The position numbers and the translations under genes are program-made. A DNA stretch of 64,000 nucleotides from an uncultured Pelagibacteraceae bacterium (GTDB lineage: Bacteria; Pseudomonadota; Alphaproteobacteria; Pelagibacterales; Pelagibacteraceae), in NCBI GenBank assembly GCA_902562645.1, contig CACETY010000002.1, positions 62,001 through 126,000 of the forward strand. Reading direction: 5' to 3'. The notes under the pieces were generated by a model, which was given only the letters and a program-made list of their open reading frames with translations, searched no databases and had not been told where the DNA came from. Shown here piece after piece: positions 1 through 11,034 of this stretch (positions within the stretch are counted from its first letter, which is position 1; the number at the start of each line of letters is the position of its first letter).

Positions 1-426
1 TTATTTGTTGTAATGATGTTAAACGTAGCTGAACAAAAAGGTCAGTGGTTTAGCTCAAGGTGGGATGGCGGAACCCATATACCAGTTGGTTTATTAGTTA
101 GCTTAATTATTTTTTTTGAACTTATAATTGTAATTGGAGGATGGAAATATAAACCCGATTTATTAAATAGTCTCTCTATAAACATATCTAATGAAGTCAC
201 TAATACTAGATCTATTGGAAATGTTTTATATACGGATTATATACTTCTATTTCAAATTTCAGGAATGATTTTGTTAGTTGCTATGATAGGAGCAATTGTT
301 TTAACTTATAGAGAAAGAGCCGGAGTTAAAAGACAGAGTTATGTTAAACAAATTTCTAGAGAAAAAAATGAAGGTGTTGATTTAGTTGAGGCTGAGAGAA
401 ATAAAGGAGTTAAAATAGATGTTTAG
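1..426 (+). CDS. nuoJ: NADH-quinone oxidoreductase subunit J (5' end outside window)
   Basis: Hydrophobic ORF directly upstream of and overlapping nuoK in nuoJKLMN order; C-terminal [13 protein letters not shown]; reading frame open to the window edge. Confidence 0.9.
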   Translation, partial: LFVVMMLNVAEQKGQWFSSRWDGGTHIPVGLLVSLIIFFELIIVIGGWKYKPDLLNSLSINISNEVTNTRSIGNVLYTDYILLFQISGMILLVAMIGAIVLTYRERAGVKRQSYVKQISREKNEGVDLVEAERNKGVKIDV

Positions 427-730
427 CATAGGTTTAGGACATTATTTAACATTAGCTGCAATTATATTTACTATTGGTGTTGTAGGGATTTTTCTTAATA
501 GAAAAAATGTAATAGTTATTTTAATGAGTATTGAGCTAATTTTACTAGCAGTAAACATAAACCTTGTTGCCTTTTCAATATTTATCAATGATTTAAGTGG
601 ACAAATATTTACTTTATTTATTTTAACAGTTGCTGCTGCTGAGGCTGCTATCGGGTTAGCTATAATTGTAGTTTATTTTAGAAATTCAGACACAATAAGA
701 GTTGAAGAAATTAAAAATTTAAAAGGATAA
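419..730 (+). CDS. nuoK: NADH-quinone oxidoreductase subunit K
   Basis: ~100 aa, three TM segments, NuoK-like [16 protein letters not shown] and [13 protein letters not shown] motifs. Confidence 0.97.
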   Translation: MFSIGLGHYLTLAAIIFTIGVVGIFLNRKNVIVILMSIELILLAVNINLVAFSIFINDLSGQIFTLFILTVAAAEAAIGLAIIVVYFRNSDTIRVEEIKNLKG

Positions 731-731
731 A

Positions 732-2645
732 ATGGAATACCTAATTTTATTTCTACCTCTAATAGGAGCTGTAATTAGTGGTTTTTTTGGAAAGAAAATA
801 GGAGACAGAAATTCTCAAATTTTGACAAGTTTGTTTGTGAGTATTTCAGCAATACTCTCTTTAATTGTTTTGTATAAAGTTATTAGTTTAGATTACTCAA
901 ACAATCTTGTTATAGCTACCTGGATTAACTCTGGAACATTAAATGTTAATTGGTCCATAAAAATTGACTCCTTATCAGTAGTTATGTTTGTTGTGGTAAA
1001 TTTTGTTTCAGCTTTAGTTCATATTTACTCAATTGGTTACATGTCACACGATCCACATAAAACAAGATTTATGGCATATTTGTCCTTATTTACTTTTGCA
1101 ATGTTAACTTTAGTAAGTTCAGACAACTTTATTCAACTATTTTTTGGGTGGGAAGGTGTAGGCTTATGCTCATATTTTTTAATTGGATTTTGGTTTAAAA
1201 AAGAGAGTGCAAACAAGGCTGCAATAAAAGCCTTTGTTGTTAATAGAGTTGGTGACTTTGGTCTAGCTCTTGGAATTTTTCTTATTTTTTATATTTTTGG
1301 TACAGTCAATTATGATGAGGTTTTTGCACAAATTCCAAATGTTTTAGATCAAGAAATTAATTTCATAGGTATTAATATAGAAATTATTGATTTGATTTGT
1401 TTGCTTTTATTAATTGGAGCAATGGGTAAATCAGCTCAATTTTTATTGCATACATGGTTGCCTGATGCAATGGAAGGCCCAACGCCAGTATCCGCATTAA
1501 TTCATGCGGCAACAATGGTAACAGCAGGAGTATTCCTGATTGTTAGATGCTCACCTATATATGAATATTCTCCATTATCTCTCACAGTTATAACCATAAT
1601 TGGAATGACTACTGCTTTCTTTGCAGCAACTATTGCACTTGTTCAAAATGATATAAAAAAAATTATTGCTTATTCTACTTGTAGTCAATTGGGCTATATG
1701 TTTTTTGCTGCTGGAGTAGGTGCATACAATGTTGCGATGTTTCATCTATTTACACATGCTTTTTTTAAAGCTTTGCTATTTTTAGGAGCTGGTGCTGTAA
1801 TTCATTCGTTTAATGAGGAACAAGATATAAATAAAATGGGTGGAGTTATAAAGAAACTTCCATACACATATGTATTAATGCTTATTGGGACTCTTGCTTT
1901 AACAGGTTTCCCTTTTTTATCAGGTTTTTATTCTAAAGATGCAATAATAGAATTTGCTTACCTAAGAGGAAATGGAGTTGGAATGCTTGCGGCTTTTGTG
2001 GGTATTGTTACAGCTTTTTTAACATCAATTTACTCTTGGAGACTTATTTTTAAAACGTTCCATGGTAATTTTAATAATAAAGAACTTAGTGTTGATAAAA
2101 TACATGAGTCTCCCTTAGTTATGATTGTTCCTTTAATTATTTTAGCAATAGGAGCTATTTTTGCAGGCATGGCGTTTAAAGGTTTATTTATAGGGCATGA
2201 AATAGCATATGAATTTTGGGGTAAATCTATAAAATTTTTAGAACCACTCAGCACAGATCATCCACCAACATGGTTTTTGTTTTTAACACCTATACTTGTT
2301 ACTGCTGCAATTCCATTTTCTTATTATTTATATCTAAAAAATAAAAACATAGTTATAGGATTGAAAGAAATGAATGAACCAATTCATCAATTTTTAGTTA
2401 AAAAATGGTACTTTGATGAATTATATGATTACTTATTTGTTAACCCTTCGAAAAGAATTGGTAAGTTTTTATGGAAAAAAGTTGATGGATCCATAATAGA
2501 TAAATTTGGTCCTGATGGGATTTCAAGTGTAATTAAAAATTTATCAATTAAAGCAGTCAAATTTCAATCTGGATTAATTTATCAATATGCATTTATTATG
2601 TTGATTGGATTTTCAGTTTTACTAACAATACTAATATTAAACTAA
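732..2645 (+). CDS. nuoL: NADH-quinone oxidoreductase subunit L
   Basis: HTWLPDAMEGPTPVSALIHAATMVTAGVFL, FFGWEGVGLCSYFLIGFW motifs. Confidence 0.98.
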   Translation: MEYLILFLPLIGAVISGFFGKKIGDRNSQILTSLFVSISAILSLIVLYKVISLDYSNNLVIATWINSGTLNVNWSIKIDSLSVVMFVVVNFVSALVHIYSIGYMSHDPHKTRFMAYLSLFTFAMLTLVSSDNFIQLFFGWEGVGLCSYFLIGFWFKKESANKAAIKAFVVNRVGDFGLALGIFLIFYIFGTVNYDEVFAQIPNVLDQEINFIGINIEIIDLICLLLLIGAMGKSAQFLLHTWLPDAMEGPTPVSALIHAATMVTAGVFLIVRCSPIYEYSPLSLTVITIIGMTTAFFAATIALVQNDIKKIIAYSTCSQLGYMFFAAGVGAYNVAMFHLFTHAFFKALLFLGAGAVIHSFNEEQDINKMGGVIKKLPYTYVLMLIGTLALTGFPFLSGFYSKDAIIEFAYLRGNGVGMLAAFVGIVTAFLTSIYSWRLIFKTFHGNFNNKELSVDKIHESPLVMIVPLIILAIGAIFAGMAFKGLFIGHEIAYEFWGKSIKFLEPLSTDHPPTWFLFLTPILVTAAIPFSYYLYLKNKNIVIGLKEMNEPIHQFLVKKWYFDELYDYLFVNPSKRIGKFLWKKVDGSIIDKFGPDGISSVIKNLSIKAVKFQSGLIYQYAFIMLIGFSVLLTILILN

Positions 2646-4141
2646 TGAATTTTCCAATTTTATCTTCTTTAATTTTGCTGCCGACAATAGGAGCTTTATT
2701 TATATTATTCACAAAATCCTCAAGTAGAAAATACCAAAGTTCCAAATATGTAGCTTTATTTATTTCTTTAGCAAATTTTTTATTGTCTTTATATCTTTGG
2801 TATGTTTTTGATAAAAATTCAGTAGACTTTCAGTTTGTAGAAAATAGAGAATGGCTGTCAGGATTTATAAATTATAAAGTTGGAATAGATGGTATTTCAA
2901 TTTTATTTGTAATATTAACAACTTTCATAACTCCAATTTGCATTATTTCAGTTAATGCTACAATAAACAATAGACTAAAGGATTTTTTAATTGCCATATT
3001 AATAATGGAAACATTTATGATTGGTGTTTTCTGCTCACTTGATCTAGTAGTATTTTATTTATTTTTTGAGGCAGGTCTTATACCAATGTTTTTAATAATT
3101 GGTATTTGGGGTGGAGAAAGAAGAGTCTACTCAGCTTTTAAATTTTTTTTGTACACTTTATTAGGATCAGTTCTTATGTTGGTTGCTATTATTTCAATTT
3201 ATTGGATAACAGGAACCACTGATGTTGAAAAACTTTATGAACTTGGCATAAAGGCTGAATATCAAAATTTATTATGGTTAGCGTTTTTCAGTTCTTTTGC
3301 AGTTAAAACTCCTATGTGGCCAGTACATACGTGGCTGCCAGATGCTCATGTAGAAGCTCCAACTGTTGGTTCTGTATTACTAGCAGCAATACTCCTTAAA
3401 ATGGCTGGATATGGATTTATTAGATTTTCCCTAGGGTTGTTTCCTATAGCGTCGGAAAATTTCACCATGTTAGTTTATGTTTTAAGTTTAATAGCAATTA
3501 TTTACACATCTCTTGTAGCTTTGATGCAGGAAGATATGAAAAAACTTATAGCATACTCGTCTGTCGCGCATATGGGTTTTGTAACACTAGGTATCTTCAC
3601 AATGACCCAACAAGGTATTGAAGGAAGTATTTTCCAAATGATTAGTCATGGACTTGTATCAGCTGCACTTTTTTTAAGTGTTGGTGTTGTTTATGAAAGG
3701 CATCATACAAGATTAATAAATAAATATGGGGGTTTAGTCTCTATAATGCCTAGGTATGCAATTGTTTTTATGGTGTTCACATTAGGAGCTTTAGGGCTGC
3801 CTGGAACAACAGGTTTTATAGGAGAATTTTTAATTTTGATGGGTGCATTTGAAAAAAATATCTTAGTAGCAATGATTGCAAGTTTAGGAGTAATTTTAGG
3901 AGCAGCATATATGCTGTGGCTATTTAAAAGAGTTGTTTTTGGGGAAATGAATAATCAAGAGCTTAAAACTATGAAAGATTTAAAAACTTTTGAAATTATA
4001 ACCTTATCAGCACTAGTAATACCAATTTTATTTTTTGGTTTTTATCCAGAGCCTTTAATGAATTCAATTGAAGTATCAGTAGAGAATACCTTAAACATGT
4101 ACAACTTTGACCTAATTAACAACCTTGCATTAAAAGACTAA
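2645..4141 (+). CDS. nuoM: NADH-quinone oxidoreductase subunit M
   Basis: FFEAGLIPMFLIIGIWGGERRVYSAFKFFLYTLLGS, HTWLPDAHVEAPTVGSVLLAAILLKMAGYGF. Confidence 0.98.
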   Translation: MNFPILSSLILLPTIGALFILFTKSSSRKYQSSKYVALFISLANFLLSLYLWYVFDKNSVDFQFVENREWLSGFINYKVGIDGISILFVILTTFITPICIISVNATINNRLKDFLIAILIMETFMIGVFCSLDLVVFYLFFEAGLIPMFLIIGIWGGERRVYSAFKFFLYTLLGSVLMLVAIISIYWITGTTDVEKLYELGIKAEYQNLLWLAFFSSFAVKTPMWPVHTWLPDAHVEAPTVGSVLLAAILLKMAGYGFIRFSLGLFPIASENFTMLVYVLSLIAIIYTSLVALMQEDMKKLIAYSSVAHMGFVTLGIFTMTQQGIEGSIFQMISHGLVSAALFLSVGVVYERHHTRLINKYGGLVSIMPRYAIVFMVFTLGALGLPGTTGFIGEFLILMGAFEKNILVAMIASLGVILGAAYMLWLFKRVVFGEMNNQELKTMKDLKTFEIITLSALVIPILFFGFYPEPLMNSIEVSVENTLNMYNFDLINNLALKD

Positions 4142-5556
4142 TGGAAAATTTTCAATATATATTACCTGAAATCTTTGTATCGGTATCTATGATGTTATTT
4201 TTACTGATTGGAGTTTTTAAAAAAAATAGTGCAAGTCTAATTTATAATTTATCTAATATATCTTTAGTTATTTTATTAGCACTAATAATAAATCTTAGCT
4301 CATTAGATAAAGTTTACTTATTCAATAACTCATATTTGATAGATAATTTATCTAATTATATGAAGATTATACTTGTTGGATCTGGAATTTTTGTAATGTT
4401 AACTGGATCAAAATATATTCAAGTAATCAATTTAAATAAAATTGAATATCCAATTCTTATATTAAGCAGCATTTTAGGAATGATGATAATGATAAGTTCA
4501 AATGATTTAATAGTTTTTTATATGGGTCTTGAACTTCAATCACTTGCTTTGTATGTTCTTGCTTCATTTAATAGAGATAATTTACTTTCTACGGAGTCTG
4601 GACTAAAATATTTTGTTCTTAGTGCTTTATCATCTGGATTATTATTGTATGGGTGCTCATTAACTTATGGATTTTCTGAAAGTACAAATTTTGATCAAAT
4701 TTTTATAAACTCTTCTGAATTTAATTATGGCACCACGTTTGGAATAGTCTTTATTTTGGTTGGTCTTGCATTTAAAATATCAGCTGTGCCTTTTCATATG
4801 TGGGCTCCAGATGTTTATCAAGGCTCCCCAACATCTGTAACATTATTCTTTGCTATACTTCCAAAAATAGCTGCACTATCTGTATTCATTAAGTTTTTAT
4901 ACACACCTTTTGCTAATATGAATGATCAGTGGCAAACTATTATTGTATTTATTTCAATAGCTTCAATGATATTTGGTGCTGTAGCAGCTATAGGTCAAAA
5001 AAACTTAAAAAGATTAATTGCTTATAGTTCAATTAGTCATATGGGCTATGCTTTGGCTGGATTAGCAACAGTTAGCAATCAAGGAATACAAAGCTCTATT
5101 ACATATATATCAATTTATTTGGTTATGAATTTAGCGTTTTTTAGCTGTTTATTTATGCTTAAAAGAAATGAGAAATATTATGAAAATATAGAGGACTTGT
5201 CAGGACTTTCTAAAAAGCATCCAATTTTATCTTTCTCATTATTGATAGTTTTATTTTCTTTAGCTGGTATACCTCCACTTGCAGGTTTTTTTGCAAAGTT
5301 TTATGTATTCTTAGCTGTTATAGAACAATCTATGTATTTTTTAGCAATTGTTGGATTGCTAGCAACCGTCGTAGCAGCTTTTTATTACCTAAGAATTATA
5401 AAAATTATATATTTCGATCCAGAAAAAGAAGAATATGAAACATCTCATAATCTAGGATTAAAAATTACTTTGGCTATTTCAACAATATTTATTTTAGCAT
5501 ACTTTATATATCCAAGCGGCATAACAGAAATAGTTTCTAAAATTATCATGATCTAA
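4141..5556 (+). CDS. nuoN: NADH-quinone oxidoreductase subunit N
   Basis: FYMGLELQSLALYVLASFNR, FHMWAPDVYQGSPTSVTLFFAILPKIAAL. Confidence 0.98.
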   Translation: MENFQYILPEIFVSVSMMLFLLIGVFKKNSASLIYNLSNISLVILLALIINLSSLDKVYLFNNSYLIDNLSNYMKIILVGSGIFVMLTGSKYIQVINLNKIEYPILILSSILGMMIMISSNDLIVFYMGLELQSLALYVLASFNRDNLLSTESGLKYFVLSALSSGLLLYGCSLTYGFSESTNFDQIFINSSEFNYGTTFGIVFILVGLAFKISAVPFHMWAPDVYQGSPTSVTLFFAILPKIAALSVFIKFLYTPFANMNDQWQTIIVFISIASMIFGAVAAIGQKNLKRLIAYSSISHMGYALAGLATVSNQGIQSSITYISIYLVMNLAFFSCLFMLKRNEKYYENIEDLSGLSKKHPILSFSLLIVLFSLAGIPPLAGFFAKFYVFLAVIEQSMYFLAIVGLLATVVAAFYYLRIIKIIYFDPEKEEYETSHNLGLKITLAISTIFILAYFIYPSGITEIVSKIIMI

Positions 5557-6080
5557 TGAAATTAAAAAAATATTTATACAAAAAAGTTGAGAGCACTAAC
5601 AATGTAGCGCTAAGATTAATTAAGCATGGCAATCAAAGAGGAATAATTTTAACGGATCAACAAACAAAAGGTAAAGGACAAAGAAAAAATAAATGGATAT
5701 CTGCAAAAGGCAATTTATTTTTATCAGTCTTCTTTGAAATTAGTAAAAAAATATCCTTATCAAAAATAATAAATTTAAATTTAAAAATAATTAAAAAAAT
5801 AATCTATAAAAAAATAAACACTTTAATTTTAATAAAAAAACCTAATGATATATTAATAAATAAAAAAAAGGTCTGTGGAATATTACAAGAAACAGTTTTT
5901 AAGCAGAATAAAAAATACTTGATTGTAGGAATTGGAATTAATGTTTCTAGTAGTCCAAATATTAATAATTATCCAACCACATTTTTAAATAATTATACAA
6001 ATAAAAAATTAAATAGATATCAAATATTTAAAGAAATTAAATTATCGTATGAAAAAAACTTACACTCATTTGGAATTTAA
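5556..6080 (+). CDS. birA: Biotin-[acetyl-CoA-carboxylase] ligase, minimal catalytic form (174 aa)
   Basis: STNNVALRL, DQQTKGKGQRKNKWIS, KKPNDILINKKKVCGIL, IVGIGINVSS motifs. Confidence 0.92.
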   Translation: MKLKKYLYKKVESTNNVALRLIKHGNQRGIILTDQQTKGKGQRKNKWISAKGNLFLSVFFEISKKISLSKIINLNLKIIKKIIYKKINTLILIKKPNDILINKKKVCGILQETVFKQNKKYLIVGIGINVSSSPNINNYPTTFLNNYTNKKLNRYQIFKEIKLSYEKNLHSFGI

Positions 6081-6083
6081 TAC

Positions 6084-6824
6084 ATGTATTTAATTGGAGA
6101 TATTGGAAATACTGCAATTAAAATTTGCTTATTCAATAACAACTTAAAAATGATCAAAAATATTAAAATTAATAAAAAAAATTTAAACAAAACATTTATT
6201 AATAAAAAATTATTATTTTTAAGAAAATATAATTCTAGACTTAGAAAAGTACTCTTTAGTTCGGTAGTCCCTAGCTCTTATAAAATAATAACAAAAACTA
6301 TTAAAGAAATCACTAAATTGGACTGTGTCGAGTTAAAAACATGTAATTTAAAAAAATTTATAAATATAAAAGTCGACAGAAAGCAAATTGGTTCTGATCG
6401 TTTAGCTAATGCCATTGCAGTTATTGATAGTCGGTTTAATTATATTATAGTTGATTTTGGAACGGCTACCAATTTTGATATTGTTATTAAAAAAGATTAT
6501 ATCGGAGGTGTTTTAGCACCTGGTGTAGAACTTTCTTTGAAAAATTTAATAGATAAAGCCTCTTTAATACCTAATATTAAACTAGAAAAGACAGCAAATG
6601 TCATTGGTAAAAACACTAAAAGTGCATTAAGAGCTGGTTTTTATCATGGTTATACTGGTTTAATTGAAAGTATAATTAAACTTATTTTAAAACAAACCAG
6701 AAAAAAGTTTAAAATTATACTTACAGGTGGATTTGCACACTTATTTAAATCGTCAATTAAAGGTATTAAAACTGTTGATAAAAATTTAACAATTAAAGGT
6801 ATTTTAAGAGTGGCTATAAATTAA
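6084..6824 (+). CDS. coaX: Type III pantothenate kinase
   Basis: GDIGNTAIKICLF, DRLANAIAV, VDFGTATNFDIV, GGVLAPGVELSLKNL motifs. Confidence 0.93.
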   Translation: MYLIGDIGNTAIKICLFNNNLKMIKNIKINKKNLNKTFINKKLLFLRKYNSRLRKVLFSSVVPSSYKIITKTIKEITKLDCVELKTCNLKKFINIKVDRKQIGSDRLANAIAVIDSRFNYIIVDFGTATNFDIVIKKDYIGGVLAPGVELSLKNLIDKASLIPNIKLEKTANVIGKNTKSALRAGFYHGYTGLIESIIKLILKQTRKKFKIILTGGFAHLFKSSIKGIKTVDKNLTIKGILRVAIN

Positions 6825-6830
6825 AAAAAT

Positions 6831-8489
6831 ATGAAAGATGAATTATTGTTTTGTCCCCTAGGAGGATCTGGTGAAATAGGCATGAACATGAACCTATTTG
6901 CATATGGTAAGCCAGACAATCAAAAATGGATTATTGTTGATCTTGGTGTCACATTTGCAGACGATACAGTTCCTGGTGTCGATATTATATATCCAGACCC
7001 AGGATTTATTATTGATAAAAAAGATGACTTGCTAGGTATAGTCCTAACACATGCTCATGAGGATCATATTGGAGCAATTGCTCATGTTTGGCCAAAATTA
7101 AAATGTAAAATTTATGCTACACCTTTTACTTCAGTTTTAATTATAGAAAAATTTAAAGAAAAAAAAATTGATATAACTGGTTATTTAAAAATTGTAGAAC
7201 TAAATAGTACAATTAATTTAGATCCTTTCAAAATAGAGTTTGTTACACTTACTCATTCCATACTTGAACCTAATGGTCTTAGAATACAAACACCAGTAGG
7301 AAATATATTGCATACAGGAGATTGGAAATGTGATCCAGATCCTTTAATTGGTGGAAATATAAATTCTGAAAGATTAAAGGAAATAGGTAATGAAGGTGTA
7401 TTGGCTATGATATGCGACTCAACAAATGTATTCAGCGCAGGTAGAGCAGGATCAGAACTTGATGTTCGTAAAAACTTACTTAAAGTTTTCCAAAGATTAA
7501 AAAAAAGAATAATTGTTACCTCATTTGCATCTAATGTAGCTAGAATGGAGTCAGTTTTTTACTGTGCAGAACAAACTGGAAGACATATTTCATTAGTTGG
7601 AAGATCAATGCACAGAATATTTAAAGCAGCTAGACAATGTGGTTATCTTAAAAATGTTATTGATCCTGTAGATCCAAGAGATGCAAAAAATATTTCTAGA
7701 GATAAAATTGTTTACTTATGCACTGGAAGCCAAGGTGAACCAATGGGTGCTATGAATAGAATAGTTAAATATACACACCCAGATGTTTTTGTTGAAAGAA
7801 ATGATACTGTTATTTTTTCCTCAAAAATTATCCCTGGAAATGAGAAGAAGTTATATAAGCTTCACAATAACTTAGTAAAAGAGGGAATAGGGGTTATATC
7901 TGAAGATAATGAATATATTCATGTTTCGGGTCATCCCAACCGTGAAGACTTAAGGGATATGTATAATTGGGTTAGGCCAAAAGCAGTTATTCCTGTTCAC
8001 GGAGAACACAGACATATGATGGAACACATAGAATTTGCTAAAGAAATGCAAGTTAAATACCCAATTCAAGTAGAGAATGGAGATATTGTTAAGTTATATC
8101 CTGGAGAAAAACCAGAGGTTTACGATAAAGCGCCATTTGGAAGGGTTTATTTAGATGGAAATGTCCCAGTAGAAGAAGATTCTAGATCAATAAAAGAGAG
8201 AAGAAATATTTCATCAAATGGATTTTTAGAAGCTACAATTATGATTACACCTAAAGGTAACATTCATAATAAACCTTTGGTCACTTTTAGAGGTCTACCA
8301 GTATATGAGAATGATGAATTTATATATGGATTAGAGGAAGAAATAGAAAGAACAGTTAAAACATTTTCATTAAACAACGCAAAACAACATAATAATCTTA
8401 TAGATGCTCTTAAAATAACTTGTCGTAAATTTTCAAAAGAAAAAACTGGGAAAAAACCACTAACAAATATAAACTTGGTGAGAATTTAA
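6831..8489 (+). CDS. rnj: Ribonuclease J
   Basis: THAHEDHIGAI metallo-beta-lactamase motif, HTGDWKCDPDP, beta-CASP region, PVHGEHRHM. Confidence 0.95.
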   Translation: MKDELLFCPLGGSGEIGMNMNLFAYGKPDNQKWIIVDLGVTFADDTVPGVDIIYPDPGFIIDKKDDLLGIVLTHAHEDHIGAIAHVWPKLKCKIYATPFTSVLIIEKFKEKKIDITGYLKIVELNSTINLDPFKIEFVTLTHSILEPNGLRIQTPVGNILHTGDWKCDPDPLIGGNINSERLKEIGNEGVLAMICDSTNVFSAGRAGSELDVRKNLLKVFQRLKKRIIVTSFASNVARMESVFYCAEQTGRHISLVGRSMHRIFKAARQCGYLKNVIDPVDPRDAKNISRDKIVYLCTGSQGEPMGAMNRIVKYTHPDVFVERNDTVIFSSKIIPGNEKKLYKLHNNLVKEGIGVISEDNEYIHVSGHPNREDLRDMYNWVRPKAVIPVHGEHRHMMEHIEFAKEMQVKYPIQVENGDIVKLYPGEKPEVYDKAPFGRVYLDGNVPVEEDSRSIKERRNISSNGFLEATIMITPKGNIHNKPLVTFRGLPVYENDEFIYGLEEEIERTVKTFSLNNAKQHNNLIDALKITCRKFSKEKTGKKPLTNINLVRI

Positions 8490-8497
8490 ATAATAAA

Positions 8498-9826
8498 ATG
8501 TATTTTTCAAAATCATTTGTACCAATTCTCAAAAACAATCCAACAGAAGCTAAAATCAAATCTCATCAGCTTATGTTAAGAGTTGGAATGATTAAACAAT
8601 CATCAACTGGAATTTATTCATGGTTACCTCTTGGTTTCAAAGTTATGAAAAAAATTGAGCAAATTGTTCGAGAGGAACAGGATAGAATTGGAGTTCAGGA
8701 AATTTTGATGCCAACAATTCAATCATCAGAAATTTGGAAAGAAAGTGGAAGATATGATGATTATGGAGAAGAGATGTTGCGTATTAAAGACCGTCAAAAT
8801 AGAGAAATGTTATATGGGCCGACTAATGAAGAATTGGTGACTGAAATATTTAGATCAAGCATTAAATCTTATAAATCGCTCCCACAGTTACTATATCATA
8901 TTCAATGGAAATTTAGAGATGAATTAAGACCAAGATTTGGAATTATGAGGTGTAGGGAATTTTATATGAAAGATGCTTACTCATTCGATATAAATGATGA
9001 CGAAGCTCTTTTTTCTTATAACAAATTTTTTCTCTCATACTTAAGAACTTTTAAAAGATTAAATTTATCAGCAATACCAATGGCTGCAGATACAGGACCT
9101 ATTGGTGGAAATCTTTCTCATGAATTCATAATTCTAGCTGATACTGGGGAAAGTAAAATTTATACAGACAAAAGAATATTTGATGTGAATAGCTCATCTA
9201 CTTTATTGGAAAAAAATTCGCTTAATGATTTACGACAGCAATATGAAAAATTTTATTCTGTTACAGACGAGAAATTTGACCAGAAAGAATTTGAAAATGC
9301 AGTTCCGGAAGAATTTAGAGTAAATACGAAAGGAATAGAGGTAGGACACATATTTTATTTTGGAGATAAATATTCAAAACCAATGAATGCTGCAGTTGAT
9401 TTTAATGGTAAAAAAGAATTTGTTAAAATGGGATCTTATGGAATAGGTGTATCAAGATTGGTGGGTGCCATAATTGAGGCTAAATATGATGATAAAAATG
9501 AAATAATGAAATGGCCATTATCAGTTGCTCCTTATCACTGTTCAATAATTCCAATGATTAAAAAAAAAGATGTAACAAACCTAGAAAAATCGCATAAAAT
9601 ATTTGAATATTTAAAGTCTAAAAATATAGATTGTATCATAGATGATACTGAAGAAAATATATCAGCAAAAATTAGGAAATTTAATTTAATCGGTATCCCT
9701 TATCAGTTAATTTTAGGAAATAAAACTGATGGAGATTTATTTGAGTTTAAAGAGATTAATGGGGAAACTCAAAATTTAAATATTGAAGATGTTGCGTCAC
9801 AAATTTTAAAAGCTAAATCAAATTGA
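8498..9826 (+). CDS. proS: Prolyl-tRNA synthetase (short alphaproteobacterial form)
   Basis: GIYSWLPLGFKVMKKIE, GPTNEELVTEIFR, RPRFGIMRCREFYMKDAYSF class II aaRS motifs. Confidence 0.97.
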   Translation: MYFSKSFVPILKNNPTEAKIKSHQLMLRVGMIKQSSTGIYSWLPLGFKVMKKIEQIVREEQDRIGVQEILMPTIQSSEIWKESGRYDDYGEEMLRIKDRQNREMLYGPTNEELVTEIFRSSIKSYKSLPQLLYHIQWKFRDELRPRFGIMRCREFYMKDAYSFDINDDEALFSYNKFFLSYLRTFKRLNLSAIPMAADTGPIGGNLSHEFIILADTGESKIYTDKRIFDVNSSSTLLEKNSLNDLRQQYEKFYSVTDEKFDQKEFENAVPEEFRVNTKGIEVGHIFYFGDKYSKPMNAAVDFNGKKEFVKMGSYGIGVSRLVGAIIEAKYDDKNEIMKWPLSVAPYHCSIIPMIKKKDVTNLEKSHKIFEYLKSKNIDCIIDDTEENISAKIRKFNLIGIPYQLILGNKTDGDLFEFKEINGETQNLNIEDVASQILKAKSN

Positions 9827-11034
9827 TCTCACAATTAGAAAGAGAAGTTACATTTAGATTTTTAAAGACCAGAAAAAATGATGGTTTTTTAAATATTATT
9901 TCAATTTTTTCTTTTATTGGTATTTCACTGGGGGTGGCAGTTCTAATCATTGTTATGTCGGTAATGAATGGTTTTAGAACTGAATTAATAACTAAAATTG
10001 TAGGTTTTAATGCTCATGCAGTAGTTAAACCAGGAAATAAACCATTAGAATATATTCAAGATTTTGATTTTGCCAAAAATATAATTTCAAATGATGGAGA
10101 AGCAGTAATCTTGAATAAAGATAATACTAAGGGTGTCTTCCTAAAAGGATATCAAGATAGTGATTTTAAAAACCTTCAAATAGTAAAAAATGAGGAATTT
10201 TTTGGATCAAAAAACTTAAATGATAATACTATTTCTATTGGTAAAGAATTAAGCTTTAATTTGAATGTTGATATTGGTGATATTATTACTGTTATGTCTC
10301 CCGCTGGAATTCAAACCTTAGTAGGCACACTTCCTAAACAAAAAAACTTTATGATAACTTCAATTTTTGATAGTGGTTTATCTAACTTCAATGAAAATAT
10401 TGCATATATAAATTTAGAGAATCTTGAGAGTTTTTTTAATAAGAATAAAGAAGACAGATTTATAGAATTTTATTTTAAAGATCCAAGAAATATAGAATTT
10501 CATAAAAAAAATTTAATAGCTCTATTTCCGGATGCTCTAGTCTACACTTGGTCAGATATGAATAAATCATTATTTTCAGCTTTGAAAGTAGAAAGAAATG
10601 TAATGTTTATAATCCTTTCTTTGATAATTGTTGTTGCAGCATTCAATATAATATCTGGACTTACAATCTTAGTAAAAAATAAAACAAGAGATATAGGTAT
10701 CCTAAAATCAATTGGAGTATCAAGTAAATCAATAAAAAAAATCTTCTTTTTAGTGGGTTTTTTAATAGGAACACTAGCAACGTTGTTTGGCGTAGTTGTT
10801 GGCACTCTTTTCTCTATTTATATAGAACGTATTAGACAATTTATCTCAAATGTATTTGGCGTTTCTCTTTTTCCAGAAGATATCTATATTTTAAATTCTA
10901 TGCCTTCTGAAATAAATATAAATTCAATAATAATAATCTCTCTTTGTTCAATAACAGCAACTGTTTTAGTATCGATATATCCTGCTTCAAAAGCATCTTC
11001 TTTAGATACCGTTAAAACTCTTAAATATGAATAA
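9823..11034 (+). CDS. lolC: Lipoprotein-releasing ABC transporter permease LolC/LolE family (TTG start, overlaps proS stop)
   Basis: SQLEREVTFRFLKTRKNDGFLNIISIFSFIGISLGVAVLIIVMSVMNGF; C-terminal FtsX-like TM domain; followed by lolD. Confidence 0.9.
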   Translation: MISQLEREVTFRFLKTRKNDGFLNIISIFSFIGISLGVAVLIIVMSVMNGFRTELITKIVGFNAHAVVKPGNKPLEYIQDFDFAKNIISNDGEAVILNKDNTKGVFLKGYQDSDFKNLQIVKNEEFFGSKNLNDNTISIGKELSFNLNVDIGDIITVMSPAGIQTLVGTLPKQKNFMITSIFDSGLSNFNENIAYINLENLESFFNKNKEDRFIEFYFKDPRNIEFHKKNLIALFPDALVYTWSDMNKSLFSALKVERNVMFIILSLIIVVAAFNIISGLTILVKNKTRDIGILKSIGVSSKSIKKIFFLVGFLIGTLATLFGVVVGTLFSIYIERIRQFISNVFGVSLFPEDIYILNSMPSEININSIIIISLCSITATVLVSIYPASKASSLDTVKTLKYE

